DNA from: Cyanidiococcus yangmingshanensis
Lineage: Eukaryota > Rhodophyta > Bangiophyceae > Cyanidiales > Cyanidiaceae
DNA: 64,000 nt
Direction: 5' to 3'
NCBI GenBank assembly: GCA_013995675.1
Contig: VWRR01000008.1
Coordinates: 124,001-188,000, forward strand
Part shown: positions 52,442 through 63,243 of the stretch, one piece after another
How positions within the stretch are numbered: position 1 is the stretch's first letter
Layout of the letters: each line of letters starts with the position of its first letter
Made by a program: the position numbers and the translations under genes
The notes under the pieces: model-generated
Seen by the model: only the letters and a program-made list of their open reading frames with translations
Databases searched by the model: none
What the model was told of the DNA's origin: nothing

Positions 52442-53275
52442 CTAGGATGCTGTCTTGGGGCTCAAGCGCTCCCACGGGTATACGATCCACTCTGAGCCTG
52501 AAACCTCTTTGGCATAAAAATTAGGCCCCTCGCTGGATCCGAAACGATTGTTCTCTGGTTTGTAATGGAGTACAGCGACATCGACGAGTGCCGCTCGGGC
52601 TCGTTCGCAGCGCATGCGTACAGCCCGAGCGGTCCTTCCCGAATCGAAGACGTCGTCTACAATCAAGATTCGTTTCTCTTCAATGAGCTTCGTATCCGGA
52701 AACATGAGTGTTCGTGGCTCTAGTAGTCCATAGAAACGCTCTCCAGAGTCGTCGTAGAAGATCACAGTAGCGGTAAGGATGTTACGGATCTCGAAACGTT
52801 GTGCCAGCAGGGTGCACGGAATCAGTCCACCACGGGTAATACCTATCAACATATCATAAGAGAATCTATTTTGAGATTGCGACTCAGTCTTTTCTGATCC
52901 ATTACGATCGCGAGAATTCTTCAAGATTTGATCGGCGAGTGAGTTGGCGAGCTCCTCCACCTCTGCCCAAGTGATGCTCGTGTACCTTCCCTGAAAACCT
53001 GTTGTCCTGGACGCTGCATCAGCTCGAGCTGCTCCAGACGCTGGCCGCAGACACGCTCTCAACGTCTTTATCCGATGGTGACTCGGGTCTCGTTTCGACA
53101 GCGATAGTGCGACTCGGTGGTCAGCGCTTCTCGGGAGCCAGTGACCAGACTGCAGCGACTTGCAGGCGGCCCGAGTCTCCCTTCGATCCCAGTTCCGAAG
53201 ACCGTTTCCGCTTCTTAAATGATTGACCGCCTGAAGGATACTCGAGGCCTGCGTTATTGCTGAGAGGAAAGCCAT
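52442..53275 (-). CDS. purine phosphoribosyltransferase-like protein
   Basis: 277-residue protein with a type I PRTase domain in the C-terminal two thirds. YTSITWAEVEELANSLADQI and DMLIGITRGGLIPCTLLAQR form the substrate-side part. The PRPP-binding loop is RILIVDDVFDSGRTARAV with the paired acidic residues. VDVAVLHYKP and SEWIVYPWE end the domain, as in prokaryote-like hypoxanthine/xanthine PRTases (Gpt/Xpt). It would make IMP, XMP or GMP from a base plus PRPP. The N-terminal ~95 residues before the domain are Arg/Ser/Ala-rich (RSGNGLRNWDRRETRAACKS) and may be an organelle-targeting peptide. Base specificity cannot be told. Start at the ATG at 53275. Confidence 0.78.
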   Translation of the reverse strand: MAFLSAITQASSILQAVNHLRSGNGLRNWDRRETRAACKSLQSGHWLPRSADHRVALSLSKRDPSHHRIKTLRACLRPASGAARADAASRTTGFQGRYTSITWAEVEELANSLADQILKNSRDRNGSEKTESQSQNRFSYDMLIGITRGGLIPCTLLAQRFEIRNILTATVIFYDDSGERFYGLLEPRTLMFPDTKLIEEKRILIVDDVFDSGRTARAVRMRCERARAALVDVAVLHYKPENNRFGSSEGPNFYAKEVSGSEWIVYPWERLSPKTAS

Positions 53276-53988
53276 TGAGCTGCTAACTCTGGTTGCTGCC
53301 GGAGAACGTCAGCTGAGGCGGTCTCGAGCCACGATCGCGAGGAGGAACACCCGTTTTCAACGAGCACAGCAGACTAAGCCACACTTTCAACAGCTTGGTC
53401 GATCAGCAAGGCAAGAGCACAATTATGTACCTAGAGCTAATTGAGATGTTTCGTCGATGACACCTCTCTCAAGAGGTGAGCACCTCTTTTTATGAGAGAA
53501 CGTGAACATCAGCGCCACTGGTGGGTAGGCGGTCGGCGCCACCAGACTAGCGCCAAAATAGACTTCTCGACTGGACAGAACCCAGGAGAAGCTTTCGATG
53601 CCGTCGTTATATTTCTGACAAGAAATTTGAACAGATTGGAACTGGATTAAGAGAGCGCGATGGGCAATTCATCAACTGGACGTAAAAGCGAGAAACGAAG
53701 GCGAGTTGGTTATGTCTGTGTGGTACGACGGCAACCGAGGTTGTCAAGTGCTGGCCGCGGTCGCCGTTGAATCAAACCGAAGACCTACCCCTAGTTTCTT
53801 GTTTGAAGTTGATGACTAGAAGTTCTATTGATCAGCACCATAATATGCTCGGTCTGGGGCGAGACGCGACGACATCGTTTGCGCGACTCCCGACAAGCTT
53901 GGGTTGCGTATCAGGTCCGATCTTGTGCAGACGACCTGCAAAGATTCGTTTTGTTTTTCTTTCGACTGTTAGTTAGAGTCTTGATAAC
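53276..53988. other. intergenic
   Basis: 713 bases between two minus-strand genes; nothing recognised. Confidence 0.5.
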
Positions 53989-56582
53989 TCAGTTGATGAC
54001 TTCGTGATCGGTTCCGCTTTTAGCGAGTTTGATCTCGAGCCTGGAGACGGTTTCTCCCAGCTTGGCAATGGTCTGGTGTAACTCGCGTTGCTGGCGTCGC
54101 ATCTCTCGTCGCAGATGCTCCTCAACTTCTTTCTGCTCCGCCAGCGCTAACTTTGTTTCGATAAGCTCTACAACGAGCGCTCTCGGTTCCTCCGCAGACA
54201 ACGCTGATGTCGTTCTCTGGGATAGAACCGAACGCGTCAACGGGTTGGGTTGCGTTTCCTCCATATCGGGTCTGGAGTGCACGTTTGGGTTCATCGCGTA
54301 TCCTTGTTGGCGCTCTGCATGTGCTGCTTTCGTCACCAAGCGGTTCCTGTGTTCCTCAAACAATCGTTGCCATGAAGTGAACTCGTCGATGCAGGACGCT
54401 CTGACGCGAACGAGTGCTGTCCGCAACGAATATACTCGCCTGCGCTGGCCACGAAGCATGGCCAAGATCCCGCTTTGATCCCGGTTTGGGGACGGAGCTC
54501 GACGGACATCCTTTGCTGAAGGCTTGGTTGAAGCCAAGTGGTAAAGTGCCTCGTTCAGTTGTCTGAAGAGGTCTTCCAATACACAGGAATGTTCTGTCAC
54601 GTGCTGTCTCCAATCGAACAGCTGCGCTCGACAACGTGCTGTCTGAGCGAGGAGCCTTTCACAGGGAACGTGTCGTAGCGGGTAGCGGACTGCAGGCCGG
54701 CAAGATGCAGGCGCGCTTATCGATAACTGCTCCTGTTGTTGTTGTTGGACGATGTCTCTCATCGACTGGAGTGCGTGCTGCAGATGTCGCAAGGACACAA
54801 GTATTGCGTGGAGAGTCGGACCAACCATCTCTGAACGCTTGACGGCATCCATGGTTTCGGGGCCAGGCCGCAATGCTTGCAATGTCGAGTTCATTGCCCT
54901 CCTTTTGAACTGTTCCATCATCTCCGCAAGGGTCGATGAAGCAAGCGCGAAAGAGTGCTCAACCTCTCTGTGCAGTTGGGGCAACAGCGTTCGAGACATG
55001 ACCTGCATAGAGTCCACTGCTGAGGCTAGCTGTCGACCTAGTTCTCGAGCCCTGGTCTTCTTCTGTTGAATCGCATCACACAGAAGTTGAACCTCTGCAG
55101 TGATATCAGCAATCGAATGGCCAATACGAACAGAATGTAAACGAGTTGGTTGAACGCTGGATGGCCACGGTACCAAAGCATGTTGCGTTGTGTTCAGAAG
55201 CCGACTTGGTTCCCGACTGGAGACAACTTTGTCGTTCTCTTGCGACTCTGGAACAACCGTGATTCTGCATGGATCCACGCAACCAGACAAGTCCAACTGC
55301 AGGCTATGTAGATTCTGGTAAAGCGCATCCAAAGCAGACGCTAGAACAGAGCATTTTTCCCAGGCAACCGTCATTGATTCCGTTCGAGGTCGTCGTATCT
55401 CTGCATTCATTTCACGAGCTGCTGCACCCATGCGGTGGCCCTGTGTTTGCCACAAGCCGAAAAAACACTCCACATCGGATCGTTCCCCGTCACACAACCG
55501 TGAGAGCACATTTGCGAGTGCTTCTGCTTCTGCTGTGGCATCATCCGTTGAAGGGTCGCCCTCTGCGAGACGATATTCAGCGGTCGCTGTCGATGCTGGC
55601 TCGACTTGTCGCAGGGACGGCTCGGATGATTCCTCTTTAGAGGAGAATGTCGATACGAGCACGTTCCCCGGCGGCAGTTGAGCATACCATCCATCTCCAA
55701 GTCGATGTGCATGAGCGCCTGGAGACGAGATACCGTCTTTCTCAGTAGAGTCAGCCATGACGGATGCAACCTGGTGCAGGAGTTCCTGAGGTTTCGCCTC
55801 GACTGAAATCGTTCTTGCGTTCATACTCAGAGACGGTCCAGTCGCTGCCTGTTCACGAGCATTCCAATGCATGGGACGAGTCTCTATGGCAGTTTCTTCC
55901 ACATGCTGGGCGCTGGATCCCAGGCTCGTTGACGTGGGCACGACTGGCTCGACTTTCGATATCGGCGGAACAGTCTCCAGGGATATGGTCATCAGCAGCG
56001 TCGCTTGACGAGTTCGAACCATCGGACCAGAGCGTCGACTCGAAGCTCATTCGACTGAGCTCCGACGGGGCATAGGAAGAGGCACTGTCGGGATGTCGTT
56101 CTGTTCGATAGGATCCCACCCATGACAAGCATACCGTTGTGTGTACACGCGAGCCATTCGATAACACAAAGACATGTTCCCTCCGAATGCCACTACCAAG
56201 CTCTCCGAGAAACTGTGTAACATCAAAGTGAACCTTCTCCAAGGCCTTTTGGACGAGGTCCGGAGCCGAACGAGAACTCCGCCGGCTCGAAGACTGAACA
56301 CCGAGCAGACGCAACTTGCAATCCTTGGACTCGAAGGTACCCGTTCTGCGATCTCTGTACAGGGAACAAATAATCGATAGACTTCCATCGAGGACAAACT
56401 CTCTGACCAGATGATCGTACCTCGAACGGTTTACTCGTTGCCGTACGAAGACCGCGCTGTAGCTGCAGCACCACCGAGCGTTTTCGCGGTACGCCTTCAA
56501 AACCCAGCAGACGCACGTCGAACTGAAAGCTCTGCCGCTCTTTATGGAGCCGGCTTGGGATCTTGGACACTCGACGAAACAT
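53989..56582 (-). CDS. NT-C2 (EEIG1/EHBP1-type) plus coiled-coil protein, in three frames
   Basis: About 860 residues if continuous. From the ATG at 56582 the first frame (FRRVSKIPSRLHKERQSFQF, DVRLLGFEGVPRKRSVVLQL) and the second (FVLDGSLSIICSLYRDRRTG, FESKDCKLRLLGV, KVHFDVTQFLGEL, RVHTTVCLSWVG) together make one NT-type C2 domain. This is the beta-sandwich found at the N-terminus of EEIG1, EHBP1 and plant PMI1-like proteins that bind membranes and act in organelle movement or trafficking. The third frame (53989-56022) is a 670-residue partly coiled-coil region ending in ELIETKLALAEQKEVEEHLR, REMRRQQRELHQTIAKLGET. The frame changes (near 56414, at gta-CGA, and near 56000) are again +1. The architecture is typical for NT-C2 proteins; specific partners are unknown. 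Confidence 0.65.
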
Positions 56583-57439
56583 AAGAGAAACTGAACGAGT
56601 ATCAACGTTCCGAACGAAAGCGCTCAGCGTCGCCAACGAGGGATAGGGGAACTCGGCGAGCGAGGTACGCGCTTGAGAACCGCGGAACCTCTTTGCGATA
56701 GAGAACCTTATTCTGGACTCTTTCAGAAGAAGCGCACTGAATACTAAACAGGAAATGAGAAGGTTTTCGGTAATATCAAGCAGGTTGCCCGTGGAATGGC
56801 TGCTGGAGTAGTCAACGGGATGATAGCGGTCGTATAGAGACTGACGCTATTCCGCATATCTTTACGGGCTCGCGAGCGAAGTAGCTGGCGTGCTCGGAAG
56901 ACGTTGAGAAGCAAGCTCACTCGAATAGTACCTTCAAACTTCTGAACAACATGGTGAAAAACGTGATGATCATCGACCGATTATGGGATGAATGTTGGCA
57001 GCTCTAGTATGGAGCGTTTCATGGGGCAAGCTCGGGACAGAGGCTACGGCGCCTCGGAATGCCGTCCACGTTTCTCGTTCCTTTTCCGTTCTTTACAAAA
57101 CACTTTACATCCATGCGGGAACGATATTTTGGAATATGCTGATTGGATCGTTCAAAGCACGACTCGACAGCGGCTCGATCGCTTCCTATCGTCGCTCGCT
57201 GTCGTAACCGAAAAGGCGCTGCGAACCCACGAACAAGGCGTGGAAGCGAAGCAGCTTCGATGCAATGTCTCCAAATGACCATCAGCATCATCGAGACTAG
57301 GAAGCGGTGTCTCAATGGAAATTCGTCCCTGAGCCGAGAGCAACAGAGGAGCGGGTCAAGTTGCTCCTTCCTTTGCTGACGATTCATTCGATCGATAGCG
57401 TTCAACACCATCTCCTGTTGCAGACGGGGTCAAATCTGC
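56583..57439. other. intergenic
   Basis: About 860 bases. Short frames on both strands; nothing recognised and no tRNA-like folding found. Confidence 0.45.
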
Positions 57440-58186
57440 TCACACATAGAGCTGGTGTCGAGTCGCTTGCAGTAGACGCAAACGTTTCTTCTCAATGCTC
57501 CAGTAGGTAGATGTGAGGGAACCGAGTCGCTCTGTAACCTGAACCAAAGCTTGCATCGTTCCGCAATTTGGCCCGTCTTCGTCCTCGACAGCGAGGAAAA
57601 CGACTGCAGCGATCTTTCGCCAGGAGCATTCCTGCGAGCAGTGCAGCAGCAAGACCGCCGATAAAGCCAGTCTTTACCCAAGTAAAGCGGGTGTTTCCCC
57701 TTGCGTCGTGATCTTGACGCCAAAGTGGCTTCAACCAATCATCATCCTGCTGGACGACACTATTGGCGAGTACAAGAACCAGGGAGCCCTCTGCGGGAAT
57801 CATACCATTCATTGCTACTGCCTGGATGAGGTTCTATCGTTCTCAGCACGACTAACTCGTTGTGGAGATGTTTTGGTCAGCATTGCGGCAGCGATGGCGC
57901 CGGCACGTTCGATGACCACACTGGGTAGTCGCACAACTTGTCGCCGTGCAGCATCTGGAGCAGTGCTCGTCAAAACAAGTGTTTGCGTCGCCATACCATC
58001 CAGTACAAAAAGAGACGGCTGGTTGGGTTCCACATGCTTCCAGCAAGACGCTTCGTCAGAGCGGATCGGTTCAGTTGCATGCACCGCTGCTTCGTTGTCG
58101 AACTCATACTCCGGGTCAGTGACCGGGTCGGCAAAGTCGCTCTGCAGCCGCTCCGCTGGATCAACCAGGACGGTATGCCGGAACAT
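57440..58186 (-). CDS. unrecognised, possible multi-frame gene
   Basis: From an ATG at 58186, a frame reads MFRHTVLVDPAERLQSDF ... SLFVLDGMATQTLVLTS ... VVRLPSVVIERAGAIAAAML and stops at 57815. The next frame (57492-57812: GSLVLVLANSVVQQDDDWL, TGFIGGLAAALLAGMLLA) and another (to 57440: AAVVFLAVEDEDGPNC, MQALVQVTERLGSLTSTYW) look protein-like and lie in order. The alternation of beta-like hydrophobic strands suggests a small globular protein of ~245 residues in several frames, like the other multi-frame genes here. I cannot name a family with any confidence. It could also be chance. Confidence 0.3.
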
Positions 58187-59526
58187 GGGTAGCGCTTGCG
58201 TCCGCAGTCTTTTTTGACGACCACTAGTGTTCTCAGTGCTCTGTTTAGAGCCGTTACTGTTGCTTCAGCGTCGCTGCTGCGGCCGGGAGCGAACCTCCTC
58301 TGTCAAGCGAGAAGCGGAAGCGCGCCGTAAGGTATGTGGAGCTCCTGTGGCGTCTCTGGTGGTGACTGCTCCGTCTTGTAACTTTTCCGACGACTGTATC
58401 CTTTCCTATTTCGGTTTAAGGCAAGAAGAAAGTGGCTGTGTTCGGTCGAGTACACCAATGTTTCGAGAACATTTGGATGCAACGATGATTCAGCAATGAG
58501 TTTTGAAACCAAAGGTTGCTTCGCACCGAAGAAGCTCTCCGCGTCAACGAGCGTTGCTCGTTCGAAGACCACCGAGCTAACATGTCTTTATCTATTCCTT
58601 AAGATAGTCCTGTTGTGCCGTCATGAGTCTGGAGGAAGGTGCCTTTTATTTGGATGAGACAAAAAGCGGGAGACCCGGGTATTGATTCAGCGCGTGAGCC
58701 CAACGCCTTCTCCTGAAGGGCTACGTGATAACACTGCATGGATCGGTTCGGGACCGCGGAGTCTTGGGGACCTTTTGACCTCTCCCGAAACCTTCATCGA
58801 TGACGTTCCAGGCAAAAGCACCTCGTCGCGACGCAATACTCTCTACACCTGAATGAGATCCGAGTCCCCGCAAGTCGGCGGCTAGTCCGTGAACAGGGAA
58901 CTTGACAGCAGGCTGGAGGCACTTTTCGTACTCTAGGAAACACATTGCGCAAATCATCGCAACGCGATCATCAGCTCCATGAAGACCAGTACGTCAAACA
59001 AGAGTACAGTAGAGTAAAGCGAATCGTAAGTCGTCGTGCCTTGCAAGTGACCTGATTCGATATCATCCGCGTTTGGCATTTGGTGAGCAGATCTCATGCT
59101 CGAGTCGCCTGCAAATACCCTTAGAACATGCGTCATTCGACGTGCACTGCTTTCGTATCGTCGGTGCTGCTCTGCATTCGACGGTCTCGTTGATGTTGTC
59201 GTACTGTTGATGAATGCATTTTCCAGCATGGTTTTCGACTTGGAGTTTTCGAGGCACACTCGGCGAGGTGCCGCGAATCTCCGCCGCTCTTGTGAGGTAC
59301 CCGTAGTGCTCGGCGCACTAGCGACGAGTAGAAGGCCTGATATGCTGCCGGAGTGTTTTTTTTCAGATCAACTTGAGTGTATGCGTAGATCGTTCCGTTG
59401 TCTGTTCTACAGCGCTCTCGTCGTTACGCGAGCAGCTAAACCAGAGTCGGTGCAAACCGACGTCGGAAAGCGCCTCTGCGGTCATATCAATGGCAATGTT
59501 GATCATTGCTCCAATCCGCGCTGTTG
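58187..59526. other. intergenic
   Basis: 1.3 kb between two minus-strand loci. One 89-codon minus-strand frame (58303-58572) and other short frames have no family resemblance. Nothing else recognised. Confidence 0.4.
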
Positions 59527-61038
59527 TTATCGAGCTCGCCTTCGTCGTTTTGGTCGTCTCTTGGTACTGGGTCGACGACTAGAAGATGGCGGTCGTTCCG
59601 TGAAATCAGTATCATCATCGTCGTCTTCGTCTTCGTCATCGTCGTCTTCGTCTCCTCGGTCGTCCGCATCGTGGCGATTGATGTCGTCCTCTCGCGGGAT
59701 ATCGTTCCGAGTCAGTGGTTTGCTACTCATCTTTGGCACCACGTCGTGGGCACCGCTTTGGTGCGCGGTCCCAGAGGACTCGCCTTGATCAGCTTCTCCG
59801 CTGCCATTCATTTCATGCTTCGTATGGGTCGCTTTCACATCCGTCATGGAAGTGATCTTCCCGTGTTCAGCAGCTTCAGCGTTTGATATTGTTGAACGCA
59901 TCACAGGGCCAGATGCGTCTCCAGTGCACGCCTTGGAGCCGTCCTCGTGTCCATTCGAAACCGAAGGTAACTTTGCGAAATGCTCAACAGAATCGGAGGC
60001 CACCTTTGAGCTCGACTGTCGGAGACGAACTGCGGCTACACGCGAGCTCTGACGCCCACCACCGCCCAAACATTTCTCTAAATGTTGGGCATAGCGTGCA
60101 TAAGCTACCGAACCCTTACAATGAGAGCAAACAAGGATACCCTCCCGGTTTGTTTGTCTAGTATTTTCCCAAATGTCAGAGGGTGCTCCCGTGGCATCCG
60201 TTTCGACGGGCCCATTGAGACGGAGTGCCTCAAAAAGCGGGCTGTGAACACGGGCCCGATCATGTATACGCAGTACGCGAGCGAAATACTCCTCTCGATA
60301 GCCCTCTTCACAAGTTTCCCGAAAGACTGCATCGACAAGTTGACGGTAAACATGCAACACACAGGCCAGTTGGTCCAACATCGACAGCGACGATGGCGGA
60401 GGCAGCACAACGCGATCATCCAGAATGGAATGCTCATTTTGTTGGGAGACTGAGTCAGATGCTGGGTCCCCTCTCCGTGGTGACTCCGCATGCCGCAGCA
60501 GGTCGCCCTTTGTCGATAATGCAGCTGGTTTCATATCATCAGGATCAGGGCTATGGTCGAGTGCTCCAAGTGTCCATGGCTCGCGTTCCTTGCAGGCTCT
60601 GCATAGGCGCTGTAAGAGCGCTAAATCATTTGCAGCTTCAGCGTCGATCGATAACGAGCGCTCCTTGGTTACCGCCGATTGATGTGCCTGCTCTGTTGTT
60701 GAATGATTTGTCTTTAACCTTGCTTTCGCTGCCGAGTGATGGCCTGCTGCCGTCAAGTCGCGAGTACCTGCACCAGCATGCGCCTTTTTCCTCGATCGCG
60801 CTTGACTCCATGTAGGTTCCGAACGAGCCGAGTCCTGAGTATGATACGAGTGCTCCTGGTCGTGATCTTCAACGTCACTGGAAGATGAATCAACCGAAGG
60901 GGTCCAGGTTGGTGTTCTGACCCCTATCGGTTTCGCACTCGTTGACTCCGTCTCCAAAGCTGAAGCGAGGCGGTGTCGTCCGCGTCGAGCGTTGCGACCT
61001 CGACCACTTGTACGCGTACTCGTTCTGCCTCGTCGCAT
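59527..61038 (-). CDS. SGF11: SAGA deubiquitinase-module subunit SGF11-like
   Basis: 503-residue protein. The only conserved domain is the SGF11 zinc finger at about residues 303-322 (CSHCKGSVAYARYAQHLEKC, spacing CX2CX11HX3C) followed by LGGGGRQSSRVAA. This matches the family's 'C..C...VA..RyA.HLekCLg.gR.ssR.A'. A preceding helical segment (SMLDQLACVLHVYRQLVDAV, FRETCEEG) fits the N-terminal helix that docks on the DUB module. In yeast and animals SGF11 tethers and activates Ubp8/USP22 for H2B deubiquitination and binds the nucleosome acidic patch. This version is far longer than usual (~100-200 residues): an Arg-rich N-terminus, ~200 residues of Ser-rich linker, an acidic Asp/Glu run and a very basic RRPSTKRRPKRRRRAR end. 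Start at the ATG at 61038. Confidence 0.85.
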   Translation of the reverse strand: MRRGRTSTRTSGRGRNARRGRHRLASALETESTSAKPIGVRTPTWTPSVDSSSSDVEDHDQEHSYHTQDSARSEPTWSQARSRKKAHAGAGTRDLTAAGHHSAAKARLKTNHSTTEQAHQSAVTKERSLSIDAEAANDLALLQRLCRACKEREPWTLGALDHSPDPDDMKPAALSTKGDLLRHAESPRRGDPASDSVSQQNEHSILDDRVVLPPPSSLSMLDQLACVLHVYRQLVDAVFRETCEEGYREEYFARVLRIHDRARVHSPLFEALRLNGPVETDATGAPSDIWENTRQTNREGILVCSHCKGSVAYARYAQHLEKCLGGGGRQSSRVAAVRLRQSSSKVASDSVEHFAKLPSVSNGHEDGSKACTGDASGPVMRSTISNAEAAEHGKITSMTDVKATHTKHEMNGSGEADQGESSGTAHQSGAHDVVPKMSSKPLTRNDIPREDDINRHDADDRGDEDDDDEDEDDDDDTDFTERPPSSSRRPSTKRRPKRRRRAR

Positions 61039-61545
61039 AACTCCTGACTTGCATCCGCGAAAGCGCTGAGGCTATCAAAGTCCGCTCAAAGGCGTCTAGT
61101 GTCCGAATGACGCGCCCCTTGGTGCCGAACCAAGTTCGTTTGCCCAGCGTCGGTGCGGAGAGGCGCCGCTGTCTGTGAAGCACCCAGCGAGTGCTGCCTC
61201 ACCGTCACCGTCTCTAGGCGCTCTCTCACACAATAGTTGTCTAGAGCAGTTTTGAGAGATGCTGCAAGTTCACCTTTCCTTTAGGCTCACGTAGCGCGGA
61301 CTGGCTACCTGGACCAGGGACCGCAGGAAGCGCAGGCGAACGTCAAGTTCGCAAACAAACGGTTTGTTTTGGCTGGCGAGCCTTGCGCTGGCTCAGGCGC
61401 GCTCACGTGCTACCTCAACATAGGGACACTTTTCTGGACGCCTTTATTCTGGTTCCGTTAGCGGTCTGACAGAGAAACAAGTCCTGGTTGAAGCCTCGTA
61501 TCGTGGCTCTGGTGAACTTGTTGCACTGCGCGAGGCTGGGGTGTC
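61039..61545. promoter_or_regulatory. shared 5' region of SGF11 and ELP3
   Basis: 507 bases between divergent ATGs. No gene and no specific element recognised; a small run GGCGAGCCTTGCGCTGGCTC is GC-rich. Confidence 0.45.
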
Positions 61546-63243
61546 ATGGGTTCCGGCCCCGTCATCGACTACATCATTCGCGCTCTCATCCAAGCGTACG
61601 AAAATGACGAAGCCGTATCCTTAGATCGGTTAAAGCTTGAAGCAGCGAAACGCTTCGGCGTTCACGGTGTGCCCAAGTTGATGGACATTGTGGCTGCAGT
61701 ACCCGACGACTACCGCGACGTGCTGGTTCCACAGCTGCGAGTAAAACCGGTACGCTCCTCCTCGGGCATCGTCATCGTCGCTGTTATGTCAAAGCCGCAT
61801 CGCTGTCCGCACATCTACACCACAGGGAGTGTCTGCATCTACTGTCCAGGAGGCCCTGACTCTTCGTTTCCCTACGCTGCCCAGTCCTACACGGGACTTG
61901 AGCCGACGAGTATGCGAGCCATACGAGCGCGATACGACCCCTATATTCAGGTTCGTTCTCGAATTGAGCAGTTGCAAGCACTGGGCCACTCGGCGGACAA
62001 GGTCGAGTTTATTATCCAAGGCGGTACGTTTATGAGTCTCCCGGCTGACTATCGCGACTGGTTTATTCGCAACCTCCATGATGCGCTCTCGGGACATGCC
62101 TCCAATAGCGTCTCTGAGGCGGTGCGTTACGGCGAACAGAGCATGAAGTGGAAGTGTATTGGGCTGACCATTGAGACACGACCGGATTTCTGTCAACGAA
62201 CCCATTTAGACGCCATGTTGCAATACGGATGCACTCGGTTGGAGATCGGTGTCCAGAGTGTCTACGAGGATATCGCCAAGTTGACCAATCGTGGGCACAC
62301 GGTGCAGGCAGTCACCCACTGTTTCCACTGGGCGAAAGATGCTGGCTATAAAGTTGTTGCCCATTTGATGCCCAATCTGCCGGACATGGACCGAGAACGT
62401 GACGTGGAATGCTTTAGAGAGTTTTTCGAGAATCCCGCTTTTCGAGCAGATGGGCTGAAAATCTACCCGACGCTGATTCTGGCCAATACCGGCTTGTATG
62501 AGTTGTGGCGAGCGGGAAAATATCGCAGCATGCCACCGACAGAACTCGTTGATCATGTCGCTGAACTTTTGGCCTTGGTGCCCCCTTGGGTTCGCGTCTA
62601 TCGGGTTCAGCGCGATATACCGATGCCGCTGGTGACGAGCGGTGTTCAGTTTGGGAACTTGCGTGAACTAGTACTCGCTCGGATGCGAGACCTGGGCCTG
62701 CGCTGTCGGGATGTGCGAACTCGAGAGGTCGGTATTCGTGAAATTCATCATGATGTGCGGCCCCAACAAATTGAATTGATTCGACGAGACTATGTGGCCA
62801 ATGGCGGCTGGGAAACATTCCTTTCCTATGAGGACCCGATCCAGGATATTCTGGTGGCTCTGCTGCGTTTGCGACGTTTGAGTCGCGAGGCGACCTACCG
62901 GTCAGAGCTGATGGCTAAGTCAGAGCAAGCCAATGGAGACGATGAAAACCTCTGGACAGCCGAATCAACAGGCTGTTCTATGGTGCGGGAACTTCATGTT
63001 TACGGAACTGTTGTGCCTGTTCACGAGAGGGACCCAACCCGATTCCAACATCGCGGTTTCGGTACGCTGCTCATGGAGGAGGCAGAGCGCATCTCACGCG
63101 AGGAGCACGGTAGTCGCAAACTGGCCGTGATTGCTGGCATCGGCACGCGCAATTATTATCGCAAATTGGGTTACAAACTGGACGGACCCTACATGGTCAA
63201 GGATCTGAATGAGCCCATGGACGTCGCACGTCCCGTTTGCTGA
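61546..63243 (+). CDS. ELP3: elongator complex catalytic subunit ELP3
   Basis: 565-residue catalytic subunit of Elongator, which makes the 5-carboxymethyl group on wobble U34 of tRNAs. The radical-SAM Cys motif is at C87, C97 and C100 ([20 protein letters not shown]). It is followed by [57 protein letters not shown] and [14 protein letters not shown]. Then come [26 protein letters not shown] and [12 protein letters not shown]. The acetyltransferase domain ends the protein ([49 protein letters not shown]). All catalytic elements are present and the frame is clean. Its target class (U34-containing tRNAs such as tRNA-Ile UAU and others) is represented in the same window, though the proximity is probably chance. 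Confidence 0.96.
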   Translation: MGSGPVIDYIIRALIQAYENDEAVSLDRLKLEAAKRFGVHGVPKLMDIVAAVPDDYRDVLVPQLRVKPVRSSSGIVIVAVMSKPHRCPHIYTTGSVCIYCPGGPDSSFPYAAQSYTGLEPTSMRAIRARYDPYIQVRSRIEQLQALGHSADKVEFIIQGGTFMSLPADYRDWFIRNLHDALSGHASNSVSEAVRYGEQSMKWKCIGLTIETRPDFCQRTHLDAMLQYGCTRLEIGVQSVYEDIAKLTNRGHTVQAVTHCFHWAKDAGYKVVAHLMPNLPDMDRERDVECFREFFENPAFRADGLKIYPTLILANTGLYELWRAGKYRSMPPTELVDHVAELLALVPPWVRVYRVQRDIPMPLVTSGVQFGNLRELVLARMRDLGLRCRDVRTREVGIREIHHDVRPQQIELIRRDYVANGGWETFLSYEDPIQDILVALLRLRRLSREATYRSELMAKSEQANGDDENLWTAESTGCSMVRELHVYGTVVPVHERDPTRFQHRGFGTLLMEEAERISREEHGSRKLAVIAGIGTRNYYRKLGYKLDGPYMVKDLNEPMDVARPVC

